Part shown: in pieces, positions 1 through 7,209 of the stretch
Layout: every line of letters starts with the position of its first letter
Position numbering within the stretch: the first letter of the stretch is position 1
DNA from: Bacteroidales bacterium
Lineage (GTDB): Bacteria > Bacteroidota > Bacteroidia > Bacteroidales > UBA7960
Reading direction: 5' to 3'
Assembly (NCBI GenBank): GCA_003555385.1
Contig: PWHO01000136.1
Span: 1 to 11,708 of the forward strand
Length of the DNA stretch: 11,708 nucleotides
The notes under the pieces: generated by a model
Seen by the model: only the letters and a program-made list of their open reading frames with translations
Told to the model about the DNA's origin: nothing
Database searches by the model: none
Position numbers and translations under genes: made by a program

Positions 1-1286
1 AGGACGAAGACGTGGTGGACACCTGGTTCTCTTCCTGGCTCTGGCCCATTTCGGTATTTGACGGCATCAACCGCCCCGACAATGAAGAGATCCGCTATTA
101 CTATCCCACCAATGACCTGGTAACCGCCCCGGAGATCCTTTTCTTCTGGGTGGCCCGCATGATCATGGCCGGGCTGGAGTTCCGCAACGAGATCCCTTTT
201 AAAAACGTATACCTGCACGGCATTGTCCGCGACAAGCAGGGGCGCAAAATGTCCAAGTCGCTCGGGAACTCCCCCGACCCGCTGGGACTGATCAAAAACT
301 ACGGGGCCGACGGTGTCCGTGTGGGCATGCTCTTCAGCTCACCCGCAGGAAACGACCTGTTGTTCGAAGAAACCCTTTGTGAGCAGGGTCGCAATTTCTG
401 CAACAAGATCTGGAACGCCTTCCGCCTTACCCAAAGCTGGGAAGTAACCGGCAACATTACACAAACAGAAGCCTCCGCCACTGCCATCCGGTGGTTCGAG
501 GCCAACCTCAGCCAGGCCCTGGAAACACTCGAAGATCACTTCTCCCGGTTCCGCATTGCTGACGCCCTGATGACGGTGTACAAGCTCATCTGGGATGATT
601 TCTGCTCATGGTACCTGGAGATGGTCAAACCGGCTTACCAGCACCCCATTGACAAAGCCACCTACCAGGCAACCATTGGGTTCATGAACAAACTGATGCG
701 AATCCTGCACCCGTTTATGCCCTTTATCTCGGAAGAGATCTATCAGCGCATCAGGGATGAAAAAGAGGCTGAAAGCATCACCATCGCTCCGCTTCCGGAA
801 GCAGGAGTACCGGACAAAAACCTTACCGGAAGGTTTGAATTTGCAAAGCAGGTGATTATGGCCATCCGTAATATGCGGCAGGACAAGAACCTTTCCCCGA
901 AAACAGAACTTGACCTGTTTATCAAAAAGAATAACAACCAGCAGCCTGACACCACCTTTGACGACATCGTCAAAAAACTCTGCAACATTGCCCACCTAGA
1001 TTATGTGACGGAAAAACCCGAAGGCTGTATTTCAATCATCATTAAGTCTACCGAGCTCCATATTCCGCTTGACCAGGAGTTGAACATAGAGGAAGAGGTC
1101 AAAAGTCTGGAAGAAGAACTCAAATACCAGGAAGGCTTTCTGAAATCAACAGAAAAGAAACTCTCCAACGAGAAGTTTGTGAACAATGCCCCTGAAAAAG
1201 TGGTGGCCATGGAGAAAAAGAAACAGGCCGACGCACTGTCGCGGATCGATGTGATCAAAAGACAGTTGGCAAGCCTGAAAAACTGA
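1..1286 (+). CDS. valS: Valyl-tRNA synthetase, C-terminal half (5' truncated by window edge)
   Basis: Cytoplasmic class I aminoacyl-tRNA synthetase that charges tRNA-Val with valine. The frame is open from the left edge (first full codon at base 3) and begins inside the conserved DTWFSSWLWP segment, so the true start lies outside the window; 427 codons are visible, about half the usual length of nearly 900. The catalytic signature KMSKS is encoded at 246-260, followed by LGNSPDPL. The helical anticodon-binding domain follows, with typical features such as the FCNKIWNA segment and LHPFMPFISEEIYQ. From about base 1071 to 1283 the protein is a charged, heptad-like helix ending in RQLASLKN. This is the C-terminal coiled-coil arm that marks ValRS and separates it from IleRS and LeuRS. 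The gene ends in TGA and converges on the peptidase gene 40 bases away. Nothing in the visible part is missing or broken. Confidence 0.97.
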   Translation, partial: DEDVVDTWFSSWLWPISVFDGINRPDNEEIRYYYPTNDLVTAPEILFFWVARMIMAGLEFRNEIPFKNVYLHGIVRDKQGRKMSKSLGNSPDPLGLIKNYGADGVRVGMLFSSPAGNDLLFEETLCEQGRNFCNKIWNAFRLTQSWEVTGNITQTEASATAIRWFEANLSQALETLEDHFSRFRIADALMTVYKLIWDDFCSWYLEMVKPAYQHPIDKATYQATIGFMNKLMRILHPFMPFISEEIYQRIRDEKEAESITIAPLPEAGVPDKNLTGRFEFAKQVIMAIRNMRQDKNLSPKTELDLFIKKNNNQQPDTTFDDIVKKLCNIAHLDYVTEKPEGCISIIIKSTELHIPLDQELNIEEEVKSLEEELKYQEGFLKSTEKKLSNEKFVNNAPEKVVAMEKKKQADALSRIDVIKRQLASLKN

Positions 1287-1330
1287 CCTGAGCCTGACGA
1301 GCTAGACTTAAGCCTGAAGAGCTGACCTAA
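1272..1330. repeat. Three degenerate tandem 20-base units across the valS stop codon
   Basis: Three head-to-tail units of 19-20 bases begin with AGCCTGA at 1272, 1291 and 1311. Units one and three match best (AGCCTGAARARCTGACCT, two differences in 18 bases) and lie 39 bases apart; the middle unit is more diverged. Unit one contains the last codons and the TGA of valS. Unit three repeats the same codons in the same frame, with a second TGA at 1323-1325, and contains the stop codon of the convergent peptidase gene. The array fills the whole gap between the two genes. I see no stable stem followed by a T-run, so I do not call it a terminator. Confidence 0.6.
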
Positions 1331-3405
1331 GGAAGCTTTACCAGACGCTTCACCCGACGGTATTTTCCGTCCGCCTCAACGGTAAGCAAATACACGCCGG
1401 GCCGGAGATCGCCATACAAATTCGTGAGCAGGAAACGGTGTTCACCCGGTGGCTTTACCCCGTCAAATATATGACCTGCAGGCTTGCCCATCATATCGTG
1501 AACCACAATCGAAAGGGTTTCTTGCTCAGCAAGACCAAGCACCAGCTCAGAGGAGGATGACATGGGGTTGGGCTGCAGACTGAAACGGGTCAGCGGCTGC
1601 TCCGGCTCCTGCACAAACACCGGATCGCTCTCTTTGAACACAGCCCGGATCTCCATCCCTTCCGTAACAATAAAGGAAACCTGTTCTTCCGGGTAATCCG
1701 TGCCGTCTACCCCCCATTTTTCAAATTCCCAGGCTTCGTCTGCCAGGGCGGAAAAGTGGGCATTGGAACCTTCCGTAAAGTACTGCAACCCCTCAAAGGG
1801 AAAGATCACCCCCTCCCCGTCCTTTTGCACATCCAGGGCCACCGGGCGGGTGCCGGCATCTTCACCAAGGGCCACATTCAGCCGTATTCGCTCATAGTTG
1901 CCGACTTCCACTCCCTCCGTCTCAATGGCTTCGTAATCCGGGTGATCAAACCGTAAACTGTACTCTCCTGCGTACAGGGGCCGGTGATAATCACCGAAAG
2001 GGAGCGAAGACCAGACTGCCATGGAGGTGGAGTCATGGCCGGGAATAAATAGTTCCGCTTCCAGTGGTTGGCCGGTCTCATTGTCGTACACAAAGCCCTG
2101 TACCCCGAAGGTGGCCTGCCGGATATAGTTAAGCAGAGACCGGTAATTGTACCCCCAGAAGTCAGGCAGCAACTCCGGTTCGGGAATTTTGCGGTCACTC
2201 AGTTCAAGGGTAAACTCCCGGCAACTGCGGTAATAGTTGAAATAATCCTGCCGGCTGCCGTACACCACGTACCAGTCACCCCCGTGGGTCACCCCGTCGC
2301 CCATGCCGGTCATATAACCCGCCGGGCTGTAATGATGTACGGTATCCACGTATTCATACATCACAAACTCCCACCAGTCATGATCCGGATGCCTTCGCTG
2401 ATGAGATCTCCAGCTGTCGTAAGGAAAATTCACCAGCTCGATGCCGGTGTGCATATTGGCAGACATCACAAAGGGGATGGTGTCGGTAAAGCCGATCATG
2501 GCAGTGGTTTCCACCTGCTGTTCTGCAGCGGGATCATTCACAGGATTGGGATAATTTCGGTTCAGGTCAACCCAGTTGGCATTGCCCCGGCTGGCTCCGA
2601 GAATACTGGAGTTGTCATCACGGTAGGTGCCGTCAGGGTTCTCGTTGGGAGAGATCCAGATATCCACATTGTCTACCAGCCAGGTGACCTCCGGGTCCGT
2701 TCCATAGTTATCCAAAAGGTAATGGATCAGGCGCAGGGAAAGAATAAAACCCACGGGTTCATCGCCGTGCATGGTTGCGGTATACATGAATTGCGGCACC
2801 GGCCTTCGCTGGCCGGGATCAGGCGAGATCGCCGCAAAAAGCAGTTGCCGCCCCATCACCGTTTCCCCGATGTCCACGATCCGCACCAGATCAGGGTATT
2901 CCTCCTCAAAGCGGTACATCAGATCAATGTAAGCTTCATAAGTGGGATAAAAATCCCAGCTATCCGACAGATCTTTGCCGCGGAGGGCTTCCAACCCTTT
3001 CATGTTGAGATCAAAATCAACCTTCCCGGGTGGGGGCAATATTTGATAAGGAATACCGGTGGAAAGGAAAGCCTCAAATCCTTGCCTGTCAGCGTAGGCG
3101 TATACCGAATCATTTTCCAGGCGGTCAACCGACAACCGGTGGCCAATATCCTTAAGCAGGTCGGGTTCCGGCAGCGGGAAAGAAAAGAAAACTTCTCCCC
3201 TAATGATAAAATAGTCATCGACCGGGGAAGTGGTATGGAGGGTTTCCGCAATTTCGGTCAGAGGAATAATGGCAGAGTGAACGTTTCCGGAAAATGGCTG
3301 AGGCCCGGATCTTGCTTCCCCGGTAAGGGAAAAAAGAGATGAGTGCCCGCCCGGAATAAGAAACAGCATCAAAATAAGCAGACCATATAAAAGGCTTCTT
3401 TGCAT
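1327..3405 (-). CDS. Secreted M14 zinc carboxypeptidase with T9SS sorting domain
   Basis: A 692-residue exported metallopeptidase. Residues 1-22 form a signal peptide with the hydrophobic core LLYGLLILMLFLIPGG. The M14 catalytic domain spans about 150-430. Zinc ligands are H213 and E216 in MHGDEPVG and H319 in SANMHTG; R283 in DLNRNY is the usual substrate-binding arginine and E401 in FTLELS the general base, so all key residues are present. Residues about 431-515 look like a carboxypeptidase regulatory-like beta domain (VQGFVYDNETGQPLEAELFI). Residues about 527-592 resemble a divergent InlB B-type repeat (WEFEKWGVDG, EIRAVF). Residues about 605-692 form a type A T9SS sorting domain (FSLQPNPMSS, VVHDMMGK, GVYLLTVEADG), which predicts export across the outer membrane and attachment or release there. 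It likely trims peptides outside the cell; the substrate is unknown. It is the last gene of the leftward cluster, 27 bases after dapA. Confidence 0.93.
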   Translation of the reverse strand: MQRSLLYGLLILMLFLIPGGHSSLFSLTGEARSGPQPFSGNVHSAIIPLTEIAETLHTTSPVDDYFIIRGEVFFSFPLPEPDLLKDIGHRLSVDRLENDSVYAYADRQGFEAFLSTGIPYQILPPPGKVDFDLNMKGLEALRGKDLSDSWDFYPTYEAYIDLMYRFEEEYPDLVRIVDIGETVMGRQLLFAAISPDPGQRRPVPQFMYTATMHGDEPVGFILSLRLIHYLLDNYGTDPEVTWLVDNVDIWISPNENPDGTYRDDNSSILGASRGNANWVDLNRNYPNPVNDPAAEQQVETTAMIGFTDTIPFVMSANMHTGIELVNFPYDSWRSHQRRHPDHDWWEFVMYEYVDTVHHYSPAGYMTGMGDGVTHGGDWYVVYGSRQDYFNYYRSCREFTLELSDRKIPEPELLPDFWGYNYRSLLNYIRQATFGVQGFVYDNETGQPLEAELFIPGHDSTSMAVWSSLPFGDYHRPLYAGEYSLRFDHPDYEAIETEGVEVGNYERIRLNVALGEDAGTRPVALDVQKDGEGVIFPFEGLQYFTEGSNAHFSALADEAWEFEKWGVDGTDYPEEQVSFIVTEGMEIRAVFKESDPVFVQEPEQPLTRFSLQPNPMSSSSELVLGLAEQETLSIVVHDMMGKPAGHIFDGVKPPGEHRFLLTNLYGDLRPGVYLLTVEADGKYRRVKRLVKLP

Positions 3406-3432
3406 ACCCGGTCAGCAATTTAAAAATCGGGT

Positions 3433-4335
3433 CTACTGCTCACTTAACGGCACCTCACCCATCTGCTCAAGCATTTCTGACATCTGCATATAAAGGCTGC
3501 GGTTTATTTTTACAAGTGGCAGGCGCACCACATTTTTGCACAACCCTTTCATACCCAGCAGGGCTTTGATACCGGACGGGCTGCCATCTTCGTATATGGC
3601 CTGCACCATGGGCAGCAACTGGTTGTGTATTTCTCTCGCATCGGCGAACCGGTTATCGAGGCAAAGACTTACCATGTGGGCAAACTCTTTGGGAAAGGCG
3701 TTGGCGAAAACGGAAATGACTCCGTCTCCCCCGAGGGCCATAAAAGGCAGGGTCAATTCATCATTGCCGGAAATTACCAAAAAATCATCCGGTTTGTCAC
3801 GAATGATCCGGGCACATTGCTCCAGGTCTTTGGATGCCTCTTTTACGGCAATCACATTGGGCACCTCGTTGGCGATCCGCAAAGTGGTATCCGAATCAAT
3901 ATTGGAGGCAGTGCGTCCGGGCACATTGTAGATAATTAAAGGAACGGGACATACCGCCCCGATCTCTTTGTAATGATAAAGTAAGCCTTTGGGCTGTGGC
4001 TTATTGTAGTAGGGGCTGACCGACAATACGGCATCAATCCCGTCAAAGGAGGTTTTCTGGATGGTGTCGGTCACGGATCGGGTACTGTTGCCTCCAATGC
4101 CAATCACCACGGGCACACGTTTATCCACCATTTCAACAGCAAAGTTGATCACAGCATTTTGCTCATCGGCACTGAGGGTCACTGACTCCCCCGTTGTTCC
4201 TAGAAAAACGATGTAATCCACGCTGTTCTCTATCTGATATTCGATCAGGGCTTCAAAAGACCTGAAATCAATATTGCCTTCCTTGTGAAAAGGGGTGACG
4301 ATGGCAGTACCTGTTCCCCTGAACTTTTTACGCAT
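3433..4335 (-). CDS. dapA: 4-hydroxy-tetrahydrodipicolinate synthase
   Basis: Condenses pyruvate with aspartate semialdehyde, the first committed step toward diaminopimelate and lysine, in the cytoplasm. The 300-residue length is normal for this TIM-barrel family. Active-site features are all visible: the GTTGES loop (residues 46-51) with the two threonines, Y110 in SPYYNKP, Y136 in IIYNVPGRT, R141, and the Schiff-base lysine K165 in AVKEASKD. The GND motif and the GGDGVISV segment that follow also fit DapA rather than sialic-acid or aldolase relatives. The ATG at 4335 is supported by the opening MRKKFRGTGTAIVTPF, where the barrel starts as expected. The start overlaps the stop of the upstream DUF6913-like gene by 8 bases (ATGCGTAA), an arrangement that suggests translational coupling. 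It ends in TAG, 27 bases before the peptidase gene. Confidence 0.96.
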   Translation of the reverse strand: MRKKFRGTGTAIVTPFHKEGNIDFRSFEALIEYQIENSVDYIVFLGTTGESVTLSADEQNAVINFAVEMVDKRVPVVIGIGGNSTRSVTDTIQKTSFDGIDAVLSVSPYYNKPQPKGLLYHYKEIGAVCPVPLIIYNVPGRTASNIDSDTTLRIANEVPNVIAVKEASKDLEQCARIIRDKPDDFLVISGNDELTLPFMALGGDGVISVFANAFPKEFAHMVSLCLDNRFADAREIHNQLLPMVQAIYEDGSPSGIKALLGMKGLCKNVVRLPLVKINRSLYMQMSEMLEQMGEVPLSEQ

Positions 4336-4888
4336 CTGTATTTTTGGTTTTAATGATTTTCAAATAATGAATGATGTGACGGGCCAGTTCGGCTGCCGGA
4401 CAATTCTCCTCCACCTGCATGATCAGATCGTACACATCCTCAGTGTCAGGATGCGCAGCCCCTGTTTTGAACATTGCCCCCGACCGGGCTGCAATGAACT
4501 TCATGGGGTGAGCCTGGTGCGACGACAGATCAATCAGGATATCGAATTCCCTGGTTGTGAAATCCTTCAGAAAATCACGCTTCGGCTTGAGCAACCAGGA
4601 GAAATCCTTCCTGCAACAAAGCCGGACATTATCCGGTGCTGAAATCTATTTCGGAACAGCACCGGCATTGACAAAGCCCAGTGCGCTAACCGACTTTCCA
4701 TTTACCTGAAGCTGCCTGATCAGTTCACCCGCTGCCCGCGAATCCTCTTCTCTGTCGTACCCGTATAACAAGGCAATTTTGCCGGCTGAGGCATAGTCAA
4801 CCACCCTCCGCCGCCTTTTGGCCGACTTTAGCAAACGGCGCATCAGAAACCGCCGGAGGCTGCGCTTAATCCTTTCAATAATGTTCAC
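4328..4888 (-). pseudogene. DUF6913-like protein split by a single in-frame TAG codon
   Basis: One reading frame of 186 positions, opened by a GTG at 4888 and closed by TAA at 4328, is interrupted only by a TAG at 4646-4648 (position 81). The first part is very basic (RSLRRFLMRRLLKSAKRRRR), then gives IALLYGYDREED and SALGFVNAGAVPK. After the TAG the same frame continues as a sensible protein: CCRKDFSWLLKPKRDFLKDF, FDILIDLS, PMKFIAARSGAMFKTG, DVYDLIMQVEENCPAAELA. Taken together the order of segments matches, from memory, the small Bacteroidota family DUF6913 of about 170-190 residues, whose function I do not know. No frameshift is needed. It could be a recent nonsense mutation, an assembly error, or suppressed amber; the first two are more likely because dapA and the peptidase gene here end in TAG normally. 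No good separate start exists for the second half apart from a TTG at 4592-4594. It sits 30 bases after the flavin reductase gene and overlaps dapA by 8 bases. Confidence 0.72.
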
Positions 4889-4918
4889 GAAACAGCAAAA
4901 TTATCCGCTATGTAACAA

Positions 4919-5431
4919 TTATTCCTTTTCCCATGCCTGGATGATCTCCCCTATGTAAAAACGGTGATAGTCTTTGGCAGGATAGATTTTTTCAATATCA
5001 AATACCTGGAAAAACTCCGGCCTGATGTCATCAAAATAAATCTTCCTGCACTCCAGCACGAGCCGGGCTTCTTCAAAAGCCACTGATCCTGAAGGGGCCT
5101 CAACAGCGTTCAGCCCGTCAATATTCATTTTATTCAGATCCCGGCCGGATGTGGTTCCGCAAATATTCAACAGTTCCCTTTGCTCTTCAGGAAAAAACGA
5201 CAGGGTGAAAAACGGCTGCTTCTCAAGGAAACCAAAAGTATGCCTCTGGGGGCGCACAAAAGTAATGGCTATGGGTTTGCGCCACAGCACCCCGGCAGCG
5301 CCCCAGCTGGCCGTCATCATATTGTAATTATCGGGTGTTCCTGAGGTTACCAGCATCCAGTCCTTTCCAATCAGTTTAAATACATTGTCCTGAATTTCCT
5401 CAGTGCGAATCTTTTTGAAAAGTTGCTCCAT
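4919..5431 (-). CDS. Flavin reductase-like FMN-binding split-barrel protein
   Basis: A 170-residue soluble protein with the pattern of the flavin reductase-like domain: DWMLVTSGTPDNYNMMTASW (residues 24-43) for the first flavin-contacting strands, AITFVRPQRHTFGFLEKQPF (55-74), TLSFFPEE (76-83), a CGTTSGRDLNK loop (91-101), and the closing strand HRFYIGEI (156-163). The family binds FMN and usually reduces flavin with NAD(P)H or passes electrons to a partner; the actual partner cannot be read from the sequence. Length fits single-domain members. No signal peptide is present. The ATG at 5431 gives a complete N-terminal helix. It follows the secreted-protein gene with a 73-base gap and precedes the DUF6913-like gene by 30 bases, so it is probably part of the same leftward transcript or starts its own. 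Confidence 0.85.
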   Translation of the reverse strand: MEQLFKKIRTEEIQDNVFKLIGKDWMLVTSGTPDNYNMMTASWGAAGVLWRKPIAITFVRPQRHTFGFLEKQPFFTLSFFPEEQRELLNICGTTSGRDLNKMNIDGLNAVEAPSGSVAFEEARLVLECRKIYFDDIRPEFFQVFDIEKIYPAKDYHRFYIGEIIQAWEKE

Positions 5432-5462
5432 CTTTAGGTCTTTCTTCAGTTAAAATTGAGCA

Positions 5463-5479
5463 CAATTTACTAAAAATTG
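5463..5479. promoter_or_regulatory. AT-rich inverted repeat upstream of flavin reductase gene
   Basis: CAATTT and AAATTG arms (5463-5468 and 5474-5479) flank a five-base spacer in the 73-base gap ahead of the flavin reductase-like gene, ending about 31 bases before its ATG. It has the size of a small operator, or a weak stem. I find no exact TAnnTTTG box in this gap. Six-base AT-rich arms can arise by chance, so this is a candidate only. Confidence 0.25.
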
Positions 5480-5504
5480 CGCAGACGGAGTCCCCTTTCA
5501 GACA

Positions 5505-6248
5505 TTACTGTGTGATGGAATAAACAAATCCGGCCAGTGTAACCATATCCTGATCTACCTCAAAATCGATGTTATTTCTGCGGACAAACCGGCGAAGTTC
5601 GCCGCGGTCATTTGCAAAGTTCCTGAGCAGCAAACTCCTGGTCCTGACATTTACCGGAACCCCGTCCTTCAGGAGATGGTATTGCAACTGCCGGTCCAAA
5701 GTCACCTCAATACGTTCTGTACCGGGATTGTGCACCAGGACTGTCGGATCTGCCACACCTCCTGACCCGGCCCCGTCAAAATTCATCACCACCTCCACTG
5801 AAGAAGCGTGCACATTGCTTCCATAAGGGCCTTCAACAAGTACCTTCGGGGATATATCAATGGCATGTTTCCGGAGAAGCAGGGGCTCTGACTCCACCAC
5901 TTCAAAAAATCCATGATCAGGCAAATAGGTATAGGCCTGCTCTCCGATCCGGATCGAATCAATTTCATGGGGCTTGTCCAGCAACCGGAATCCCCTTCTG
6001 CTATCCTCGTAATAAAAAATATCAAACAGCAAGTTGTAATTCAGCGTTTGACTCACCTGCCGCCCCCCCCGGTAAATGGTGGCCTCCATTGGCTCCGGAA
6101 ATAAATTCTGAATCTCCGGAGAGGCATTGCTCTCCACCACAATACGACGGTCGTCGCTGCGGAAAGATTCCTGCTGTGCCCTTAGCACACCGGTTGCACA
6201 AAAAAGAAATGCGATAAGCAGCATACAGGATTTTACTGATGTTTTCAT
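5505..6248 (-). CDS. Secreted protein of unknown function
   Basis: I do not recognise a named family. The 247-residue product opens with a typical signal peptide (residues about 1-25, core MLLIAFLFCATGVL, likely cut near RA|QQ), so it should be periplasmic or outer-membrane-facing; the Cys17 context is not a good lipobox. The mature part is mostly predicted beta strands with short charged turns: LNYNLLFDIFYY (69-80), IRIGEQAYTYLPDHGFFEVV (99-118), a PLLLRKHAIDISPK segment (122-135), a glycine-rich stretch FDGAGSGGVADP (157-168) that may be a linker, and a basic C-terminal helix GELRRFVRRNNIDFE (216-230). The combination of 'Y.YL...GFFEVV', 'LL.K' and a closing 'R.FVR.N.IDF' helix recalls hypothetical proteins often met in Bacteroidota, but this is from memory only. 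Codons 60-63 contain a run of eight G. It is the first gene of the leftward cluster and diverges from the hydrolase gene. Confidence 0.75.
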   Translation of the reverse strand: MKTSVKSCMLLIAFLFCATGVLRAQQESFRSDDRRIVVESNASPEIQNLFPEPMEATIYRGGRQVSQTLNYNLLFDIFYYEDSRRGFRLLDKPHEIDSIRIGEQAYTYLPDHGFFEVVESEPLLLRKHAIDISPKVLVEGPYGSNVHASSVEVVMNFDGAGSGGVADPTVLVHNPGTERIEVTLDRQLQYHLLKDGVPVNVRTRSLLLRNFANDRGELRRFVRRNNIDFEVDQDMVTLAGFVYSITQ

Positions 6249-6438
6249 GGTTTCTGAAATTAAATGGGTACTGGTTAAATCTGACTCTCAGGGTGATTAA
6301 TAATAAATTCAGGCCTAAAAATAGGAAAAATATATGTAACAACCCAGCCTGATTGATCGTTTCAATTTACTTGTGATGGAAGGCAGGCAATCGAAGGCAA
6401 TTATGTATATTTGCCGGCATACTATTATTCAATCCCGG
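6249..6438. other. Intergenic region between divergent genes
   Basis: This 190-base AT-rich gap separates the leftward secreted-protein gene from the rightward hydrolase gene. Apart from the -7 box for the hydrolase at 6406-6413, I see no exact TAnnTTTG box on the minus strand; the nearest match is TATATTTT, read leftward from 6334 to 6327, with one mismatch. A small open extension of the hydrolase frame back to 6373 is not regarded as coding. Two short GAAGGCA copies occur at 6379-6385 and 6394-6400, with no further structure. Confidence 0.5.
6406..6413 (+). promoter_or_regulatory. Bacteroidota-type -7 box for the MBL-fold hydrolase gene
   Basis: TATATTTG matches the Bacteroidota -7 consensus TAnnTTTG exactly. 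It would start transcription near base 6420 and leave a leader of about 19 bases before the ATG at 6439. A matching TTTG -33 box at the usual spacing is not evident. The position supports the 6439 start over the in-frame ATG at 6373, which would lie upstream of the promoter. Confidence 0.5.
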
Positions 6439-7209
6439 ATGGCATTGCTGGAAATAAGCATACTGGGCTCAGGTACATCACAGGGAATCCCCGTGGTGGG
6501 ATGCACATGTGATGTATGCCGCAGCAGTGACACCCGCGACAAAAGACTCAGAACTGCTGCACTGCTTCAGCACAACGGCACCACCGTGGCCATCGATGCC
6601 GGCCCCGATTTCCGGCAACAGATGTTGCGTGAACAGGTCCGGAGGCTCAACGGTATCGTGATGACCCATAACCACAAGGATCACACGGCCGGAATCGATG
6701 ATGTAAGGGCCTTTAACTGGATACAGCAGGAACCCATGAATATTTATGCAAGGGGATCGGTGCTGTCTGCCATCAAAGAGGAATTCTTCTATGCCTTTGA
6801 GGAAAACCCCTACCCCGGTGTGCCTGACATTAACCTGAACGAACTGGACGGCTCACCCTTCCGGATCGGTGGGTTAGAGCTGACTCCCATTGATGCCATG
6901 CACCACAGGATGCCGGTTTACGGTTACCGTACCGGCGATTTTTCTTACCTGACCGACGCCAACTACATTGAAACGAGCGAACTGGACAAAATGAAAGGCT
7001 CGCGTTTTGTGGTCATCAACGCCCTGCGAAAAGAAAAGCACATCTCCCACTTTACCCTGGAGGAAGCCGTTGATATTTTACAGTACCTCAGGCCTGAAAA
7101 AGGCTTCATTACACACATCAGCCATCAAATGGGTAAACACCGCGAGGTGGAAAAAGAGCTTCCGAAAGGAATATTTCTGGCCCGCGACAGCATGAAGGTT
7201 TACTGCTGA
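6439..7209 (+). CDS. MBL-fold metal-dependent hydrolase, PhnP-like
   Basis: A 256-residue cytoplasmic metallo-beta-lactamase-fold hydrolase. The N-terminus LEISILGSGTSQGIPVVGC fits the first strand of the fold. The signature HxHxDH is at residues 77-82 (THNHKDHTAG), with further expected metal ligands at about H155/H156, D173 in YLTDANYI and H226 in THISHQMGKH. The cysteines C22, C24 and C27 in GCTCDVC match the small structural zinc site known in PhnP, so the closest named relative is the PhnP phosphoribosyl cyclic phosphodiesterase group. No phosphonate genes are present, so the substrate stays open; a general cyclic-phosphate or nucleotide phosphodiesterase is plausible. The start at 6439 is chosen over 6373 because the family begins right at this point and the upstream 22 residues look unlike protein and carry the promoter box. 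Its end overlaps the end of the convergent peptide-binding protein gene by 10 bases. Confidence 0.88.
   Translation: MALLEISILGSGTSQGIPVVGCTCDVCRSSDTRDKRLRTAALLQHNGTTVAIDAGPDFRQQMLREQVRRLNGIVMTHNHKDHTAGIDDVRAFNWIQQEPMNIYARGSVLSAIKEEFFYAFEENPYPGVPDINLNELDGSPFRIGGLELTPIDAMHHRMPVYGYRTGDFSYLTDANYIETSELDKMKGSRFVVINALRKEKHISHFTLEEAVDILQYLRPEKGFITHISHQMGKHREVEKELPKGIFLARDSMKVYC

Noticed and set aside
606..995. A 129-codon open frame on the minus strand
   Set aside because: It is antisense to the anticodon-binding region of valS and shows no recognisable protein features.
2068..3342. A 424-codon open frame on the plus strand
   Set aside because: It lies wholly antisense to the M14 peptidase gene, whose catalytic and sorting motifs are certain. 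The translation is rich in V, H, I and G without domain motifs, as expected of a shadow frame.
3406..3432. ACCCG and CGGGT arms between dapA and the peptidase gene as a terminator
   Set aside because: Only five base pairs with a 17-base loop and no T-run after it; too weak to call.
4896..4903. TAATTTTG on the minus strand as a promoter for the DUF6913-like gene
   Set aside because: It matches the -7 consensus, but lies so close to the GTG start that the leader would be nearly absent, and no -33 box is seen; the gene is more likely read from upstream.
6022..6342. Open frame that leaves the secreted-protein gene at the G8 tract
   Set aside because: It starts upstream of the signal-peptide ATG in another frame and lacks protein-like features. 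The annotated frame has a signal peptide and stays open throughout.
6373..6438. Longer start for the MBL-fold hydrolase
   Set aside because: The extra 22 residues precede the first strand of the fold and overlap an exact -7 promoter box.
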